64,000 nt of DNA from Anoplopoma fimbria (lineage: Eukaryota > Chordata > Actinopteri > Perciformes > Anoplopomatidae). Positions 1-14,110 of the stretch are shown here, piece by piece. Position 1 is the first letter of the stretch, and each line of letters begins with the position of its first letter. Location: contig NC_072451.1 in NCBI RefSeq assembly GCF_027596085.1, forward strand, positions 6,233,013-6,297,012. Direction: 5' to 3'. A program made the translations under genes and the position numbers. Below the pieces are notes generated by a model that was not told where the DNA came from, did no database searches, and worked only from the letters and a program-made list of their open reading frames with translations.

Positions 1-1254
1 GCATGACTCACTCTGAAGGGTGGAGCGCTGTGAGATTTTGTTCAGCCTGAGGGAGTGAATTTCATTTCTATCAAGAATAAAAAAGGTCACGAGCAATGTT
101 CCAGCTTCACAGGAAATGCATCAACGCACATAATTGGATAACCTATCAGTTTTTTGGGGGGGGCTACCGTGATTGAGGTGACACTATTTGCCGGTGATAT
201 TTGGTCAGCTGGATTGGTGATGAATGAAAAATGTCAGACGCCAAGTAGCTCTTTGGGCTTCTAAGGACAAAAATAAGTTGCTGTAGCATTAATCTTTTAT
301 TTGCATGTTGTCGCAAAACAACGAGAGTTGTTGAGCGTTAGACGCCAGAATTGAATAAATGTATACTTATGTTTATGCACAAGCTTCTAAATCAAATTAT
401 CTATGTGATTTCCATCTAAAAATAACATTCCTATGCTGTTATTTTTACACACACACTCACATTTAACTTAAGTCTTGGGTCACAATGTGATTACGTGCTC
501 TATTTTTTCTACACAAAACATCATAATCCTTTGCTTCTTGTAGATTTAGATTAATGGTTTGATAACAACAGGTCTTGTATTATCTCAAGGCATTTTTTTG
601 TACAGCTTCATGAATTTCCTCCCCTCTCTGAAGGGAATATCATTTACCGCTGAAACCCAAGCAAGACGTTTTTGAGGAGAAAACTACCCTTCTCAAGTGT
701 TCATTTTTCCAGAAAGTGTGTGTTTTTGTTGTCTAGGTTTTCCTTGGTGGCAGTGAACAAAGCGTTCCACTGTGGAGTAGTTGCAGCAATCGCAGACACA
801 GTGTCTGTACAGGGAGTTCCTGTCCCTGGCCCAAACCCACAGACCAACAGCAGAGAAGGACAAGGTCAACCATTGCCTCGGCTTTCTCTTGGCATCCAGG
901 CAGAGGAGCTTTACCTCACCCTCAAGTTGTATTCCTCCAGGCTTAAAGCCGGTGGATTTATTTTGCAGATGAATCCAACAAACCTTCTGAATATGTTTTT
1001 TTACAGATGCGCTTCATCAAAATGAGTCCAAACTGAACATATTAAAGTCGTTTTTTAAACTCTGTTAATTGGTTTTGTTATCAAATGAAAACACAACAAA
1101 ATACAGCGAGTAGAAGATACAGAGAATGACAGTCCAACAGTAGAAAAACTAAAAAGGTTTACTCAAAAGAGTGCCACTGCTGTAATGTTTGATGGAATGA
1201 ATACAAATAACAATTCCCTCCCATCTGGACCTCAAGCGTATCAGATGCGTTTTA

Positions 1255-1540
1255 CACTCGCACGTCTCTTAGCTTAGCTTAGCTTAGCATAAAGACTGGA
1301 AGCGGAGCAAAACATCCAGCTTGTCCACAGCAGAATCCGCATACCAGCAACTCTAAAACTCAGCAATTCACACGTCCCCCGTAAAACCAACACATCGTTT
1401 CCACACTTCTTTATACGCTAGGCTTCAACCAACTGTCAAGGATAATTAACATGTAAATTAGTGAGCTTTAGGTGCTGTCAGTGTTGTCGGCTTGGTGACT
1501 TTCTTGCTAGATTAAGCTACTTTTGGAGCTAGTGCTGCTA
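1255..1540 (+). repeat. Interspersed teleost repeat (ttagcttagc family), copy 1
   Basis: Contains cttagcttagcttagcat, aaagactggaagc, ccgcataccagcaactctaa and a degenerate remainder. It shares the AGCATAAAGACTGGAA core with the inverted copy at 3545-3715. Confidence 0.5.
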
Positions 1541-3544
1541 ACTACTTTCATTGAAAAGAGTTGGCAACACTGGGTTGTTCAAGGCGTTCTACTTGAAAGA
1601 TACACTAACTTTGTGGTAACCTTACTTACAGTTTTGGAGCTAGTTTGTATGAAATATTTAACAGCCCACATTAGTTTAACTATTTGCTCTGGTAACCAAA
1701 GATTATGAGACAGTTATCAGAGGCTGGAATTCCAAACTGTGCTGCACATGATAAGAGAAGCTCAGCAGTTGTAGAAGATAAAAGTAGAGACACCCACCAA
1801 TGAAAACAGCAGAAGTCTTATCAGATTGCAATAGGCTTTGTAGATCCTCCCTAATCTGTGTGTGTACTTGCTTTGAAAAAAGCTTTCCCTGTCACATTAA
1901 CTCTCTGCCACATGTGGTTCGTCACCTTGGCCTGTTTGGGAATTCATGCTCATGTTTGTTTGAAGAAAGCAAAGCTTTCAGTCATTAAAGAGAATTGATT
2001 TACATTTGTTCAAATTAGCCCTAGTGCCGTTCAAAGTGATGACTCTTTCATAAGTGAGAACATCTATTAAATCTGGATCAAATTAATTGTAGCAAGTTAA
2101 AAGAGAGAGTGACAAGATAAATATCCGAGATTAGATTAGATTTATTTCAGATGTGCCTCTGTGAAAAAATAACAAGAGTCTTCAGTCAGCACAAAGATCA
2201 CAGGATTTCCTACATGTCACTCTGTCATACGCTCAAGTGATGCTCACGGTTATAAAACACACCTCACTAGATATAACGCATGATGCAAGACTTTTTTTCA
2301 TGGTATTACTCTGACAGAGAGTTTAAGCTTCCTCTCTTGACAACTGCAGCCGACCTGCAGGGGGAATATCTGGCCTTTTTGCAGTGCACTGTCCTTCAGC
2401 AACATTTTAGTCCCACATTACAGAGTCCATGCACCGGTCTCCACAAGGCTCCAGCAGCATTATGTCGAATTCTGACCTTTGACTTCACGCTAACACTGAC
2501 ATCATCAACGTGTTTGTAGCCGGAGAAACAAGATCGTAAAACATGATCTATGACCAGATCGAGGTCATGCATTTTGACATTTAGATCTGATGAATATACA
2601 TACTGGGTTTTCTTCTTTTTTTTTCGTATTGTTTGAAGGCTTCTGCAGTTAATTGGTATTCTAGGAGCTGCAGAAATCATGTTTTGGATACTGAGCAGGC
2701 TGAAGGGAGGGGAAATCTCATTATGAAATTCTCACCAGTAAACTCCTGCAATTTGTGACCAGTGTTTTTGTTATGACGCTGATAGATTTGGCCAATTTTT
2801 CTGTCCCCTATTAAATGTACAGCTGAGCAAAACCAGCAACAAATTCTCCATTCATTTCCAAGTTTTACATTTCTCATGGACAACAGGTAATCAGTGTTAC
2901 ATGGCTCTATCCAAATAGACATATAATGAGACTTCACTGTATACATGGTGATTCTATATTGTTGTTATTGTCAACAAATCCCATAAAAAAAGTCCAACCA
3001 ACAATGAAGTGAAGATGATAAGTAGTAAACATTATAGATTATTCCTCTGTGCCATAGACCTCCAAAAACTATTAAAACACGTACATGAGACATGTTTCTT
3101 CAATATGATGAGCATGAGCACTGCAGTTTATTTTTAAACCTAAACAAACAGTGTTCTGCTGCCATGAACACTCACTAGAGCACAAGATGCGTTTTAATCT
3201 GCAACTAAATCGTCCCCAACAAATATACTTTTTACTTATTTTTTAGTAATGTATATTAAAAACTACAGTGCCCAGATACTTAAGGAAATCACTTTTTATT
3301 ATAAAATTCACATCTTTTACTTCTTCTAGGTTCGGGGCTAAATGGAAAGTCTGGACGTATATCTAGAAACAGAAGTTGTGCCAATAAAAAGACATGGCAC
3401 CATTAATGAGATTAGAACAGCCATTGTCATCTGATATTTGATTTGAAAGTTGTTATGGTGACACTATAGAAGAGATATTATCTAGAAAGCCTTTGAGATG
3501 ATGGTATGCGGAATATGTTATATCTGTATATGTTATCTTTAGAC

Positions 3545-3715
3545 AGAGCCAGGCTACCTGTTTCCCTCTGTTTCCAGTCTTTATGCTAAGCTAAGCTAAC
3601 CAGCTGTATCTTTATACTTACCATACAAACATGATTTCAGTCTCTCCTCATTTCACTCTCGGCAAGAAAGAAAAATGAGCTGATGTCCCAAAACTATTTC
3701 TTCAAGTCACAAACT
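3545..3715 (-). repeat. Interspersed teleost repeat (ttagcttagc family), copy 2
   Basis: Reads gtttccagtctttatgctaa followed by gctaagctaacc, the reverse complement of the core of the copy at 1255-1540, then ctctcggcaagaaag and related end sequence seen in fragments elsewhere in the window. Confidence 0.55.
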
Positions 3716-4279
3716 TTACCTCAAACTCTTGAACCACAATGACTAAGAAAATGTATTTCCATACATTATAATGACACAATAACATCTTAAGCGCACAGTC
3801 CCCTTTGAATCATGCAATGAAAATTCGACTTGGAAATGTTTTGCTTTGCTTAACAAGTCTTTGATGTGACGCCCCACTGAGAAAAAAGCACAACAGGCCT
3901 GTACTTCGTGATAACAATGCAATTTAAGGACATTTTTGGACATGGTCGCCTCTTTTAACAATCATGTCCGTGCAAGTAGAGCCCCCTTGGGATCTCTGCT
4001 TGTCTTACCACATCCTAGTGAGTAAGAGCAGGCCGAGACGCTGATGTGCTCCGGGGCCCTGCCTACTTCTCCACACCTACCCCACCGTGTCATCACGGTC
4101 GGGGCTACTTGCTGAGCCGTAATTACCTCGGACTGACACGCACAACAAGGGGGATGCCTTCAAGTAAACACAGTCCAGATTCTGGCCCAGCTCACTTCAA
4201 AGCTGGAGCATGCTGATAACAAAGCACACCCTGGAGAGTCCCCCTTCTCGCCTCCCACAGAGAGGGTTGTTGGGGCTCA

Positions 4280-4354
4280 AAGGGGGTGGGGGGTGGTGGT
4301 GGTGGTGGTGGTTGACAGTGGTGGTGGTGGTGTGAGAAAGAGAGAGAGAGAGAG
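4280..4354. repeat. (GGT)n and (GA)n low-complexity tract
   Basis: GGT runs at about 4290-4312 and 4318-4332 followed by a GA run; a second G/GGT-rich tract lies at 4536-4572. The apparent histidine- or proline-rich frames here are artefacts of the repeat. Confidence 0.9.
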
Positions 4355-7000
4355 CGGGGGAGAGGAGGTGTGAAGTGGCTTTTGACAGTATAGCACCTGC
4401 TGCATCTTCACTGCCAGGCTGAGACTTTGCCATTTGTCTCGAGTGACCGGTTAGCGCGGACCGAGGGGATTAGAGCTGGAAGGAGGGGTGGGGGTTCAAC
4501 CAGGAGGCATGTTGATATGGGGAAGGGTGGTGTTGAGAGAGAGGTGGTGGTGGTGGGGTGGGGTGGGGGGGGAGGAGACACACCCTCTGTCATCCCAGTG
4601 GAACATTCCAGCTGTCTGTGGCAACTAACAGTGCTGTTGTGGGGCGATGACGTGTCGAGTCATATCCATTCCGGTGCTCAGTGGCATGTCTCATAGTGAC
4701 GCTACCAACAGTGATCTCAAGCCAGAGTGTCACTGCAATCACAGAGGCCTAAATTAGTGTTAATATATCACTAGCACGGCCTCCTAATACAATCCAAATG
4801 TTGCTTGTTGCCTTTAAAGTCACGCCTCATCCCACATCACAGAGTGTCTCCCCGGTCTGTTATCAGCCGTGGGTTTTTTCTCTGCGGCTCATGACACAGC
4901 TGGATCAGGTCTCCTGTGATCAGTCCACTGGAATGAAAGCATCGGTGCAGACCAGACAATCTCCGCAAAAAATACTCAAAGGCTGTGGTGAAGGCAGAGG
5001 AATGCACCATTGACAGAGGATATTTATGGTGGGGGAAAGACTGTGACTACTAGCTTGGAAAGACAAACAATCTGTTTCTCGGAGGGGGATTGTATTATTG
5101 ATGCTATGTTTATAAGACTCATAATTGCAAAATATCACACAAGTATTCGGCTGCCTGGTGGGTCACGTTAGAAATCCTAGAGTGCTGAAATATTTCCGAC
5201 TCCTCTTGAAAAACAGGAAAATAGCAATAAATTCTGTTCAACATAAATAAAATCCAGCGGTCCCAGAGGAGTTTCCACTTCACAGTGGACACTTTTGTTG
5301 GATACTGTTGTAAACATTTCTGTATCTATTCTGTTCCAGTCATAACAGAAAAATACAATTCAAGCCAAAAAACTAGTTATACTATGAATATTTTTTTCTT
5401 TAAATGACTGATGACATTCAGTCATTTTGGCTCTGTATGCAGATGGTATTTTATTTTGCATATCATGTCCAAATGCAAGACTTGATTCATTCTTTTGTGG
5501 AAAAAAAGCATTAAAACACTACGACTACAGTTACTTTTCCAGATCTTGAATCAAAGTAGAATCTGTTTAAGTGAAAGTAGCTCATAAAATCTTTCTCAGG
5601 CAATTAAGACACTCTTCACACACTGCATTCTTTAGATAAAAACATCTAGAAAGGATTCCCATTTATAAAATGTTTTATTGCATGATAAACGTTTTGTATC
5701 TTTGGCTCCGGTACAGACTCCTCCATACCTTCTTGGCTCATCAAACTGATAACATAAAGCACTGAAGGATCATGGTCATCATTTAGTGGGACATCTACAC
5801 ATGGAAGTTTTGTCAAGAGCAGAATATTTATAATTGGCCATTTTAACAAAAAGTTCCCTTTCACACTTTCAAATAGTATAGTCAAAGTATGACCCCAGAA
5901 AATACAGAATACAATAAGCAATGAGAAAAAATACAAAGGTGTGCATTCTTTATTGATCCAACATTTTTGTAATGATTTCTCCTCTTGTGAAACTTAAATG
6001 CTTTTTTAATTGCTGTGTACATGATGTCAATGGTGTTGATTCAACTTGTTCAACTCTGAGTTGTAGTTTGCCTTGCTGTTGTATAAACTGCATTACATAT
6101 ATATGTCAAAAGTACAGTCTCTTAGAGTACCGAAGAACTGCGTCAAAACACAGATCAACTAATGTGGTCCAAAAAACAAATGTGGTAGTATTTCCCTCAG
6201 GGCTGCTGCTGAGTTGCATAACATCTTGCAGGTGTTTCTATTTTTTTACTTGTGGTATTTTATGTGGTAAAACCCTTATGATGTGTTATTTATATGGATC
6301 ATGCAGCAGCAGCAGCAGCAGCAGAGACACGGATAATCTACATAACTTTTTTCTTTTTAATCCGCTGAGTCAAGAGAAGAAGTCCTACCCATCCCCGGAG
6401 AAGCTTCTCTGGAGGTGGACTTCCTGTTGAGGCTTGTCAGCAGAGTACAATACCCACAGTCTGAATAATGTGGCCGGGAGCTAGTTTATTCAAGCACCTT
6501 TTGTTTGCGCAGCATACTCACCTTTTCCCTCGGCTGATGATCAGATAACCACGAGACAGAAGAAAAAAACCCCCAAAAAAACTATCTCTACAGATGCCCG
6601 AGCTGCCACTGGCTCTTTGAATGTGTCCCAGTGGATATTGTCAAATGATTTCATACCACGTCATGGTTTTGGCGCAACACATCCATCTAAGAAATCCCCC
6701 CAAATCCCTCAAAGCAGCATATTCAGAACTTAAATGTGTTGTGGAGATGGCACCTAATACCACTCTGAGGCCCAATGTCATGCCAAACTACAGGCCGAGC
6801 CTTTTCTCAAGCCCCCAGAGTATTCTGTTTCACTATTTACCCATAAGTTAGGAGAGGTCATGCAGTATGTGTGTGTCCCCGAACAGCTGCTCTTTGATGT
6901 CGGTACCTGGGACTCAGCAGGGATACGCATATTTCAATGACAAACTCACACAATTTAGATCAAGTCTTTTTTCCTTAAAGGAGTATTACGGCATTAGATG

Positions 7001-7719
7001 TTAAAGGGATAGTTGTATGAGGTACTCATTCATTGTCAGTGTATTACCTGAAGTAGACGGCGCTCTACACGCCTCCAGTTTGGAGAAAAACACAGACATA
7101 CCAGCACAGCAGCAAAGCAATGTACTGGGATTTCTGTAAAATGAATTTAAGCCACCTAAAAAGGTTGACATAAAAAGATATCAATACCAGACAGCTATAC
7201 AGTCTTATGTTTCCAACGGGCAACTGAAGTCATGATCTATACTTTCGCCCAAACTACCAGACTCCATGGAAAAAATACATTTTGTTTGTTGCTTATTGTG
7301 TGACATGTTTCACAAAAGGCACACAATAACACTAACCGAACAAGGCAGGGGTGGATCAGCAATTTCTGTTTTCTGCGAGGTAAAATTGCTTTTTTTTCAA
7401 TAGAGTCTGGTGTCTTTGGTGAGAGCATTGAGGGATACAATAATTCAGTTCCCTGTTGGAATGGCTGTCTCATGGCAAAGTAAACCAATGAAAATAACCA
7501 AGATATAGCGTACACTTGTATAGATATATTTGTGTTAGGTCGACCTTTGTTTTAGGTGGCTGAAATAAGTTATACTGACATCCCCGTCCACAGAAGTACA
7601 TTACTTTGCTGCTGTACCGGTCTGCTTATCCGAACTGGGGACATGTCAACTGTCATAGACTGACTATGGATAAGTACCTCATACAGCCCCACTTGAAAAT
7701 ACCCAAACCATCCCTTTAA
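7001..7719. mobile_element. Foldback MITE with long inverted arms
   Basis: The ends are TTAAAGGGAT (left) and ATCCCTTTAA (right). About 180 bases inward from each end match in inverted orientation: tatgaggtact, cagcagcaaag, aatgtact and agccacctaaaa all recur as complements. The centre (about 7190-7530) contains a short sequence resembling the core of other teleost foldback elements. No transposase is encoded. Confidence 0.7.
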
Positions 7720-9544
7720 GTTACTAGAAGTCACTCTTATCTGAGAGAGGTAGCAATCTTCTCATCTAACTGTCGACAAGAAGCATGTGTCGAAGTAGTC
7801 CTTTTTTATAAAAGAGCCACACAAAATATCCAGTCTTTTTTAATATTCAGTGATCCCTCGTCCTTTATTTCCAGCAGAGTACATGTTGAGCAACATGCCT
7901 ACAGCCTCTGATGGGATGAGAGCATCACTGTTGTGTTTTTCCTGCTCTGTTGAGGCTGTGCATGCTGCTGCTGTGGAGTGTAAAAGCACTTAGAAACGGC
8001 TGGTGGCTAGACAGCTTTTCCCAGCTCTGATTCATCATAATTAGGTCACTGGCTCGGTCGGCTGGCCTCTCAGGGATCATCTCACACTTGTACGCTCACA
8101 CCACAGTGCACTGCCAACGCCGCTCAGTGATAATCAGTGATCGAAATAACACGGCGTGAACGTTCAGCAACGTTTTTCATATTTACAGTAATATGCAGCC
8201 CTCCTTTTTTTTGCACAATCCATGTCTAATTATTGTCTTGTAAATCCTTCTCAAACTCGTCTGCGGCTCTTTATCTGTCTCCTACTGTGTGTTTGCAGTA
8301 GATTCATTGGGTGAAATCAATTATGGATAATAGCCTCATCAGTGGATGTCATGAAAAGTGCCCTGTAACATTTTTCTATATTCAGAATATGTAATGGATT
8401 GTTAAAACTTAAAGAAAAAAAAGGTACATTAAGATGCCCAGCGCATCCCACAACAGGTAAACAATGACAAAATCAATTTGAATAAATGACTTTGGACACA
8501 GCTGTACAATTAGAAAGTAAATCCCATTTCCATGATGATTGTTTGTCTTTAAAAGTCCGGTGCATTCTGTTTTGTAATTTCTCCTCCTAATCTGGACGTG
8601 AATGAACACAGCCACAGTCGTGATTGGACCCAAACGGCTGGTAAATATGCAGTCGGTGTAGACCTACCCCGCTGTTAATTTGCTGCTCAGAGCCGAATGC
8701 GACTGTGAAATAACATAATGAACTCTAAAAGTGGAGATCCAGTGAGAGGATGTGGTGACTCTGCTCAGCCTTTAGCACACACAAGCTAGATGGAGTTACC
8801 TTATAGAGGTGTAGAAGTAAACATTTACAAAACAACATTAAGAGTTTATGATGGTTGTTACGTCTCTAAATTTTCATTGTTGACCAGATTTGTCTTTAAT
8901 TATCTTATATCTCTGCCATTAACTGATAATGTGAGTTTCTTTTTTTATTTGGTAAAAGACAAAGGAACTATTGGTGCCTAAAATTAATAAATGATAACCA
9001 ATTACTGACAAGCCACCACGCTGTTTAAACACTGACAGTGTATGTGAAGCTCCAGTGGGATCCATTTAATCGTAGCTTCTGATGGCTGTCAAAACATCCC
9101 CTGAACGAGGCAAAGCAAGTTCTGCATTGTCTTACTAAATGAGGAAAATATTAATATTTCATGTTATTGAAAGCTCTGCTGCTGAAAATAAAGATCAAAA
9201 CATCCTTCTTGACGTGAATGCAAAATGAAATGAAATGCCTCCGCATGATCTTTTCAGGAAATCTGTCTTGTTTGAGTTCGTTTAACCAGAAGAGTTAACC
9301 CTGAATACTTTATTTTCTGAAAGTTTCTGATGCCATAAACCAGATAACGTGCAAAGAAAACTTTTGCAAAGCTGACTTTTCCCCTTTCACACTACAATAC
9401 AGACTCAGTGTTTTCATGTTCATCCACTTTAGAGAGCTTATTGAAAAAATATAGCTGCAGCAGACGTCAGACTGTCTGAAGGTTGTGATCAGCTACTCAA
9501 TGATTCTTCTGGTAAGTTGATTTAACAATGTGTGCAATTGCAAT

Positions 9545-9760
9545 GCAATTTTTTACCTGGTGATGGCCCTGATGATGGCCATGATGAAGATGATGCTGAA
9601 AAGTCAGGGGATCACTTACATTTTTACAATTCATTCTGAGGAAAGCATGAATGTCTGTAATATATTTCATGGTAATCCACCCAATGTTATCGCAACATTT
9701 CACTCAAAAACTTGTGATGGCGCTAGAGGAATAGTCAGGAGATCAACAAAGGGCAGTTGT
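9545..9760 (+). repeat. Interspersed teleost repeat (gtcaggggatcac family)
   Basis: Contains aaagtcaggggatcac and, about 125 bases on, a diverged second unit (gatggcgctagaggaatag, tcaggagatcaac) with aatgtctgtaa and ggtaatccaccca between. The internal near-repeat is typical of this family, which I recognise from many percomorph sequences. Confidence 0.5.
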
Positions 9761-11713
9761 TTTAGTGTAACAAGGCTGTTAAAAGATGCTAATGATTTAT
9801 TAGGATTTAAGAGAAAGTGCGGTTCCAAATCATAGCCATATCGAAAAAAATGAAGCATTGTGTTTACAAATGATGCTGCCCAGGGGGAGATATGCAAAGA
9901 GGGTTGGCTCAGAAATTGAGCCCTGAGGAACTCCACATCGATGTTTGCTCAAGAGAAGGATGCGATTCCACTGGCAAAGTAAAAAGTTTCTGTTTGAGTG
10001 GAGGGAGATGAATCAGTCAAGCGCAGGGCAGGTAATAACACCCAGTGCTCACGGCGTTCAATTTTAAATTGGATGATCAACGGTGTCAAAGGCAGCTCTG
10101 AGGTCTAAAAAGGATTAAAAAAATGAGCAATTTGCTACATCCACTTTTCAAAGAATGCCATCATCATTATTCAAATTAAAAGCAGGTTCTCCCCACTTAG
10201 TGTGACAGTGGCTTCACATCAAACTCTCTCTCCTGCACCACTTTGTGAAAATGACAACCATTCAGAGGGGCCTGTAAGGACATTATTTGAAAAACTCTGA
10301 TGTCACCCGGATGGTCGCTATTGAGACGTAAAAAGGACTCCAAACTCTGGAGAGCTGCATGTTGAAGGAGAAATCCAAATGAATCGACTCATGAGACTTC
10401 ATGCTGGTCATTTTTGAAAAATGTGCGTATGCATATCACAGCTCATCTTACATATTTTGAGATTGTACTGAATATGTAGTTATGGAAAAATGCACTGAAA
10501 GTTCAAAGGGGTTATATTGAATTCAAATGGAAAGCGATTCAAGAAAAAATTCTTGTCATTATGCAACACAGGGATGCAAAACCAAATTCACTATAGACAT
10601 TCCTATAGTGCATTTATTGAATTTGCCTCATAAGTGTAAACAGCAGCAACAAAAAGCAATTCTTTGGGCAGATATCATGGCCGACATCTTAACATTAAAA
10701 ATTCAACATGAGCAAAACATTGTCCATCAGCTTTGACTTTGTTAACATCATGATGCTCGGTGCTCAAACACAGAGTCCACCTCCTCTCGTCCCAGCGGAG
10801 CACTCTGTCCTGCTGTCCGCCCGTCAACAGCAGCTTGGTCCTGTATGATCTGTGTGAAGATGTGGGCTCAACAGTCACCCACCTCCCGCTGCTTTCATCT
10901 GTCTTATTATTCTGCGACCGGGCATCAGACAGCCTGCAGCATGCTGGGTAGTGGAGTACCCTCAGGTCCTAGTGCGGTTATCTTAGCTTTCATCTGGGCC
11001 ATCCTCTCTCTCTCCTCCCTGGGGCAGTTTGGTGGCGTTTGGTCCAGCAGGTCTGGCTGGTTGGCTGTGGATGACTTTGATCATCTCAAAGTTGGCAGCA
11101 CTAAATTCCAACTTTTCCATTTCAGATGTTAAAGAATGTTTTTCGTCATATGCTGTTACCAATAAACAAGAAAAAAACCCAGAAAAATGGGAGCTACCAG
11201 CTGCGGCATGTACATGCGCCGCCGTTGCCATAGCAAAGATGACCAAACCACAAGACTCAAACTATACAACTCTTATTTATCACAATTTAACAATGAAGGA
11301 TAAAAAAAAAGAAGCTCCCAACAGTTTAGAAACACAGGTTTATCAGTTAACACTTAAATACAAACTTTACATTTTAAAACAACTATATTAACATAATCTA
11401 GTTATAAACTGATAAAAGCACATTTAAGCGTTAATGTCAACTTTAACTCCTCTTATACTGTAATTGGTGTATGAACAGATAATTTATTGATTGTTCATTA
11501 TCATATTGAATGATACATGAACAAAACATAAAACATGAATTAAGTGTTTATGGACGAGTGGAACATGAACAAATAATTCACAGGCGGGTTTAAAACAGTT
11601 TATAAATAAATCAGATCTGGATTCTTGTGTTTGTTGCTTCACAAACCGGTGATGTGACAACTTGATTATTTTTCCCTGGAGCTTGATGACCTGATGCCGA
11701 TCTGGTCTAATGA

Positions 11714-11784
11714 TTTTTCCCCTAGCTGTTACTTGCACATGACAAATGTAAATTGTCATGTGCAAGTAACAGTTAGGGGAAAAT
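11714..11784. repeat. Nearly perfect hairpin, about 31-bp arms
   Basis: The left arm (about 11715-11745) begins TTTTCCCCTAGCTGTTACTT and the right arm (about 11753-11783) is its complement, ending AACAGTTAGGGGAAAA; there is one mismatch (a G/A difference that would be a G-U pair in one RNA strand). The loop is about 7 bases. No similarity continues outside the arms. Confidence 0.85.
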
Positions 11785-13879
11785 CCAGTTTGTTGTTCTA
11801 GTAGCTAGTCCAATCACGATGGAGAAATAAAAAACATCCAGCCAAACTGAAGCTAACTAGCTTAGCAGAGTAGCTGTAAGAATCATCAAAGATGCTCTCT
11901 AACAAAAATGACACATTACAAGCGGTGCCAATGTTTTGAATTGGTGTTCACTTCCTGTCTCCTAAGTGGGCGTATTCATTGTTTGGAAGTGTTGATGAAT
12001 GAAAGCAGAGGGGGGTTATACTTGCATAATGTATTCATGTTTTCTTTTGCTAACATTTCATATTTACACAACTAACAAACAAATTAAGCACTAACACATC
12101 CTTAATTTTCTCCGGATTTGTATGTTTTAAAAATGCTATTTTAGTGTCAGAGACGTTCGAAAGATATGTAGCTTTTGAAAAATGGCTCCAACTACTTTTC
12201 TAATTACTCTACTTAGATAACTATGGAGAAAAAAGTAAACATTCATAATCTGTGTTCACGTTCACTTCTCCCATTGGAGCTGATAGACTCAGGAGCTTCT
12301 GCTGGTCTCCTAAAGGGGCGGGACATTGGCGATATCCACGTGACACGGAAACAGGAAATTGACGCTGAGTTGGACGTCTCCTCTCTGAACTGTCTCTGTT
12401 GCCATCTCAGCTTTGGACTCTAGTGGTTAGACTACCTTTAAATCACATACTCAGATGTGTCAAATTGAAGATGAATTAAAAGTATGTTGATTTATATTTG
12501 ATATAACTAGTAGAGAGACAAAAACTTGCTCGCAAAAGAGAGATAGTCCTGCATTTAATGAGCTATGGACTTCAAAAAGTAGGGCCATCCAGTTGAATAA
12601 TGAGCACATAAAATTGTCCTTACAGCTACAATACAGTGTGTTTTGTCAGCTATAAACTCTAAATGTATTAAATAAAACTGTTGGAGTGAAAAACTTTTTA
12701 TACAAAGGACAACTTTCAGTAGGTCAGATCTCCAGCGGTCACAAAGGGCTGTGTTGTTCACAGAGATGATCTTTTACAGCTGCGGTCATGGGGTTTTGTG
12801 GGTTGAACATTTAGGAGGAAATACAATCAAGTAAATATGATCACAGGATCTTTTGACAGCTGACCTCTGCTCGACAAGGAGGCAACCAAAAGAGACCACA
12901 GAGCTATTGATTAAGACAACACAGCCCCGTCTGTCTCCGCTGGACTCTTCACTCCAGCTCTCGTAATGACACGCCGAACAAAAATCATTTCTGACCCACA
13001 TGTGAGGGTCAGCAGCCATTTCTCAGTGCGCCACTACAGCCCGCCACACATCAAACAGGACGTCACCAACCTTGTTTTTTCTTACTAAAAAAAAACGCAA
13101 TTTCATTTTCAGCCCTTCAACATCGAACCATTTTACTTTAATGAGATAAACACATAAGACTATAAGACAGCGGCACAGCTTCAGAGGAATCCATTTTCCC
13201 TGGTGATTAAATCATTCCTCGCTCGATCTGCATGAATCCAATTTATCAACAAATTGAGCGCCGATGCAAAGGACGCCGCACAATTAGAGGCAAACCGTAT
13301 TATCTGGAGAATATGCACCTCCAGCTGAAAAGCAGTGGCGTTCTAAGTAGCTACCCAGTCACTTGAGGAGACAACAGAAACGAAAAAGGAGAATAGTCTT
13401 TAACAAGATGTGGGAGCTCAATAAACAGGGAAACATTCCTCCGGGCGTTCAGAGGAAAAAGAGAATACACAATCATCTCCCTTCTGATGTGGCGGAGTGA
13501 GAGAGGAGGGTCGGGGATCAGTTTCCCAGCTATGACAATCAGACCTCAGAGGGCGTCCTTTAACTTTATTTGTTCCACTTGATGGTCATAAAGAAATCAT
13601 ACTCCCTGATTCACCATAAAGTCAGCAGGTTTCTGAGAGCTGGGCCCTTCTTTACGTCAAACCGGCTGCTCGCTGAGGCCGCTCAGGATTTTTAAAGCCT
13701 CCCCCAAGCACTCGTTTGTGCAGAGTGGGGACATTTATTTTACATGTGATATAAAATAAGTGATAAAACAAAAAGTATCACAAATTCAGGCTTTAATGGT
13801 ATAGGCACCATCATAAGGATGGGCTTTTACAGGAAATGTACAGACAGCTCAAGTGGAAAAATCATATTTCAGCTACAAT

Positions 13880-14110
13880 AAAAAGTTGATTATTCAATTA
13901 TTTGAATGAGAGAAATTTTACTTGCAACTGTTATTATTTATTGATTCATTGTTTTAGTCTTTTTTCAAACTAAAAGGCCAACTTCCTGGAATTGCTTATT
14001 TTCTCTTCTTTTATATGGAAGTAAACTGAACGTTTGTGGTTTACACTGATTGTCAGATTTAACAATCAGTTTTAAACATCACTTTGGGGCTTGAGGAAAG
14101 TATGACGAGT
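13880..14110 (+). repeat. AT-rich interspersed repeat, copy A
   Basis: Shares order of motifs with four other segments in the window: an att/gattaatt-rich start, a middle with ctaaaaggccaacttcctgg and a TTATATGGAAGTAAACTGAA-like part, and cactttggggcttg. Strongly diverged. Confidence 0.4.

Noticed and set aside
4197..4696. Open frames rich in histidine, proline or glycine on both strands
   Set aside because: They come from GGT and GA low-complexity tracts.
9880..10130. Possible retroelement coding remnant (ctgaggaactccac, ggtgtcaaaggcagctct)
   Set aside because: It looks like a dispersed repeat, but I could not assign a family or a protein frame, so it is mentioned only in the regional note.
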